The translations under genes were made by a program, and so were the position numbers. Of a stretch of DNA of 53,167 nucleotides, positions 52,005-53,167 are shown piece after piece. The DNA comes from Planctomycetota bacterium (GTDB taxonomy: Bacteria > Planctomycetota > PLA2 > JAEUHO01): positions 1 through 53,167 of the forward strand of contig JASJAY010000013.1 in assembly GCA_030066775.1 (NCBI GenBank), given 5' to 3'. The notes under the pieces are model-generated. The model searched no databases. It was not told the origin of the DNA and was given only the letters and a program-made list of their open reading frames with translations. Positions within the stretch are counted from its first letter, which is position 1; each line of letters opens with the position of its first letter.

Positions 52005-53167
52005 ATGCCGCGCGACGTGCGCATGCGGGGGTTCAAGGAGCGCGCCGACGTCGATGACGTCGTGCGCTGGCTCGACGCGCGGGAGCTCAAGCCGACCGTG
52101 CGCCGCCTGCCCCTCGCGGAGGCCGAGGGCCGCGTCCTGTCCGAGGACCTCGTCAGCCAGGTGAACGTGCCCCCCTTCCGTCGCGCGGCGATGGACGGCT
52201 GGGCGGTTCACGGCGAGGACACGTTCGGCGCCGCCGCGTCGGATCCGCTGACGCTCGCCATCGTCGGTGAGTCCATGCCCGGCAAGCCCTACAAGGGCCC
52301 CGTGGCCAAGGGCCAGGCGGTGCGCATCATGACCGGCGCCGAGGTGCCGGACGACGCGGACGCCGTGCTGCGCGCGGAGGAGGGCAGCGAGGATGGCGAC
52401 GTGCTGTCCGTGCGCGCCGCGGTCCCGCCGCAGAAGCACGTGGCCCGCGTGGGCGAGGACATCGACGAAGGCGAGCGCGTGCTCGCAACGGGCCGACGGC
52501 TACGGCCGCAGGACCTGGGCGTGGCCGCCTCGATCGGCCACGGCGAGCTGCCTGTCATCGTCCGCCCGCGCGTCGCCATCCTCGCGACCGGCGACGAGCT
52601 GCTGCCCCCCGGCGCACGCCCCGGCGGCTCGAAGATCGTCGACTCGAACACGCCCATGCTCACGGCGCTCGTGCTCCGCGATCACGGCATCCCGCTCACG
52701 GGCCCGATCATCCGCGACGGCGAAGCCAACATCCGCGAGGCCCTCGAAGACGTGCAGGGCGACGTCGTCCTCGTCTCCGGCGGTTCGAGCGTCGGCAAGG
52801 AAGACCACGCACCGCGCCTCGTCGAGGAGCTGGGCGAGCTCGTCTTCCACGGCTTGGCCATGCGCCCGGCGGCGCCCACGGGCATCGGCGTGATCGGCCG
52901 CCGAGTCGTCTTCCTGCTCCCGGGCAACCCGGTCTCGTGCCTCTCGGCCTACGACTGGTTTGCCGCCCGCGTGATCCGGCGCATGGGCGGCCTTGATCCC
53001 GCATGGCCCTACGCGAAGACGCGCGGCACACTCGCGCGCAAGGTCTCGAGCGTGCTCGGCCGCGTCGACTACGTGCGCGTCACGCTCGAGGACGGCGTCG
53101 TCACGCCGCTGATGACGCGCGGCGCCTCGATCCTCTCCTCCACCGTGAAGGCCGACGGCTTCCTCAC
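52005..53167 (+). CDS. moeA: Molybdopterin molybdenumtransferase MoeA, C-terminally cut by window end
   Basis: 387 residues are visible. Family motifs are RRAAMDGWAV (N-terminal domain I), PDDADAVLRAEE (usually NTVVMVE-like), ILATGDELL, then SGGSSVGKEDHAP (usually SGGVSVGxxD) and LPGNPVSCLSAYDWF. MoeA inserts molybdate into adenylylated molybdopterin to complete Moco. GAGGAGG lies 6 bases before the ATG at 52005, which follows the diaphorase stop by 12 bp, so they are one operon. The reading frame is open to the window end; the last part of domain IV is missing. The Moco it makes could serve formate dehydrogenase and the PaoABC-like enzyme. Confidence 0.95.
   Translation, partial: MPRDVRMRGFKERADVDDVVRWLDARELKPTVRRLPLAEAEGRVLSEDLVSQVNVPPFRRAAMDGWAVHGEDTFGAAASDPLTLAIVGESMPGKPYKGPVAKGQAVRIMTGAEVPDDADAVLRAEEGSEDGDVLSVRAAVPPQKHVARVGEDIDEGERVLATGRRLRPQDLGVAASIGHGELPVIVRPRVAILATGDELLPPGARPGGSKIVDSNTPMLTALVLRDHGIPLTGPIIRDGEANIREALEDVQGDVVLVSGGSSVGKEDHAPRLVEELGELVFHGLAMRPAAPTGIGVIGRRVVFLLPGNPVSCLSAYDWFAARVIRRMGGLDPAWPYAKTRGTLARKVSSVLGRVDYVRVTLEDGVVTPLMTRGASILSSTVKADGFL

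Overview
The window is about 53 kb of very GC-rich DNA (roughly 70% G+C, with third codon positions mostly G or C). Long spurious ORFs therefore run antisense to most real genes. I see no rRNA, tRNA, CRISPR array, insertion sequence or phage gene. Lipobox lipoproteins, a porin family, Lnt and a Tat-dependent molybdoenzyme indicate a diderm (Gram-negative) bacterium. Very large hybrid kinases, Ser/Thr kinases, prenyltransferase-repeat proteins, carboxypeptidase-regulatory-like proteins and VWA/HEAT proteins suggest Planctomycetota. Myxococcota is the main alternative. This assignment is inference from gene content, not from a marker gene.

Region 1 (1-9.2 kb) holds housekeeping and sensing genes: a dGTPase-like HD hydrolase, D-aminoacyl-tRNA deacylase, a 1376-residue hybrid histidine kinase coupled to a DUF523/DUF1722 protein, and a small cluster of a MoaD/ThiS-like carrier, a BNR-repeat protein and a BtuF-like binding protein without a signal peptide. 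Region 2 (9.2-16.4 kb) holds envelope genes (an anchored regulatory-like-domain protein, a secreted prenyltransferase-repeat protein, Lnt) plus a GNAT acetyltransferase and a zinc-ribbon methyltransferase.

Region 3 (16.4-19.9 kb) has two tandem paralogous helical proteins that look ferritin-like, closed by a strong UUCG terminator. It also has a small membrane-anchored protein carrying secretin-like motifs in reversed order, and a barstar-domain protein. Region 4 (19.6-25.5 kb) is a PaoABC-like molybdenum oxidoreductase operon (2Fe-2S with Tat signal, Mo subunit, FAD/4Fe-4S subunit) followed by two small genes, with a lipoprotein upstream. Region 5 (25.9-31.4 kb) is a tandem triplication of a cysteine-containing outer-membrane porin-like gene. 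Upstream lie a repeat-rich operator candidate and an orphan OmpR/PhoB-type regulator.

Region 6 (31.6-43.4 kb) starts with a SagB-type nitroreductase pair on the plus strand. It is followed by the most interesting locus in the window: six minus-strand signalling genes, three of whose five junctions are overlaps. In transcription order they are a Ser/Thr kinase-ATPase-TPR protein, a pseudo-receiver protein, an MglA-like small GTPase fused to GAF and histidine-kinase domains, a membrane histidine kinase, a stand-alone receiver, and a RecA/DnaB-like ATPase. I know of no described system with this composition. Region 7 (43.4-44.2 kb) is a gene-poor, strongly structured stretch with inverted repeats, competing hairpins and a G-quadruplex-type run. 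Region 8 (44.2-53.2 kb) has a sigma-54-type activator with an altered GAFTGA loop, a transglutaminase lipoprotein, a small lipoprotein, a VWA/HEAT protein, a fused NuoE-NuoF-type diaphorase and moeA, which is cut by the window end. The MoaD-like carrier, the molybdoenzyme and moeA, together with the FDH-type diaphorase, give a molybdenum-cofactor theme.
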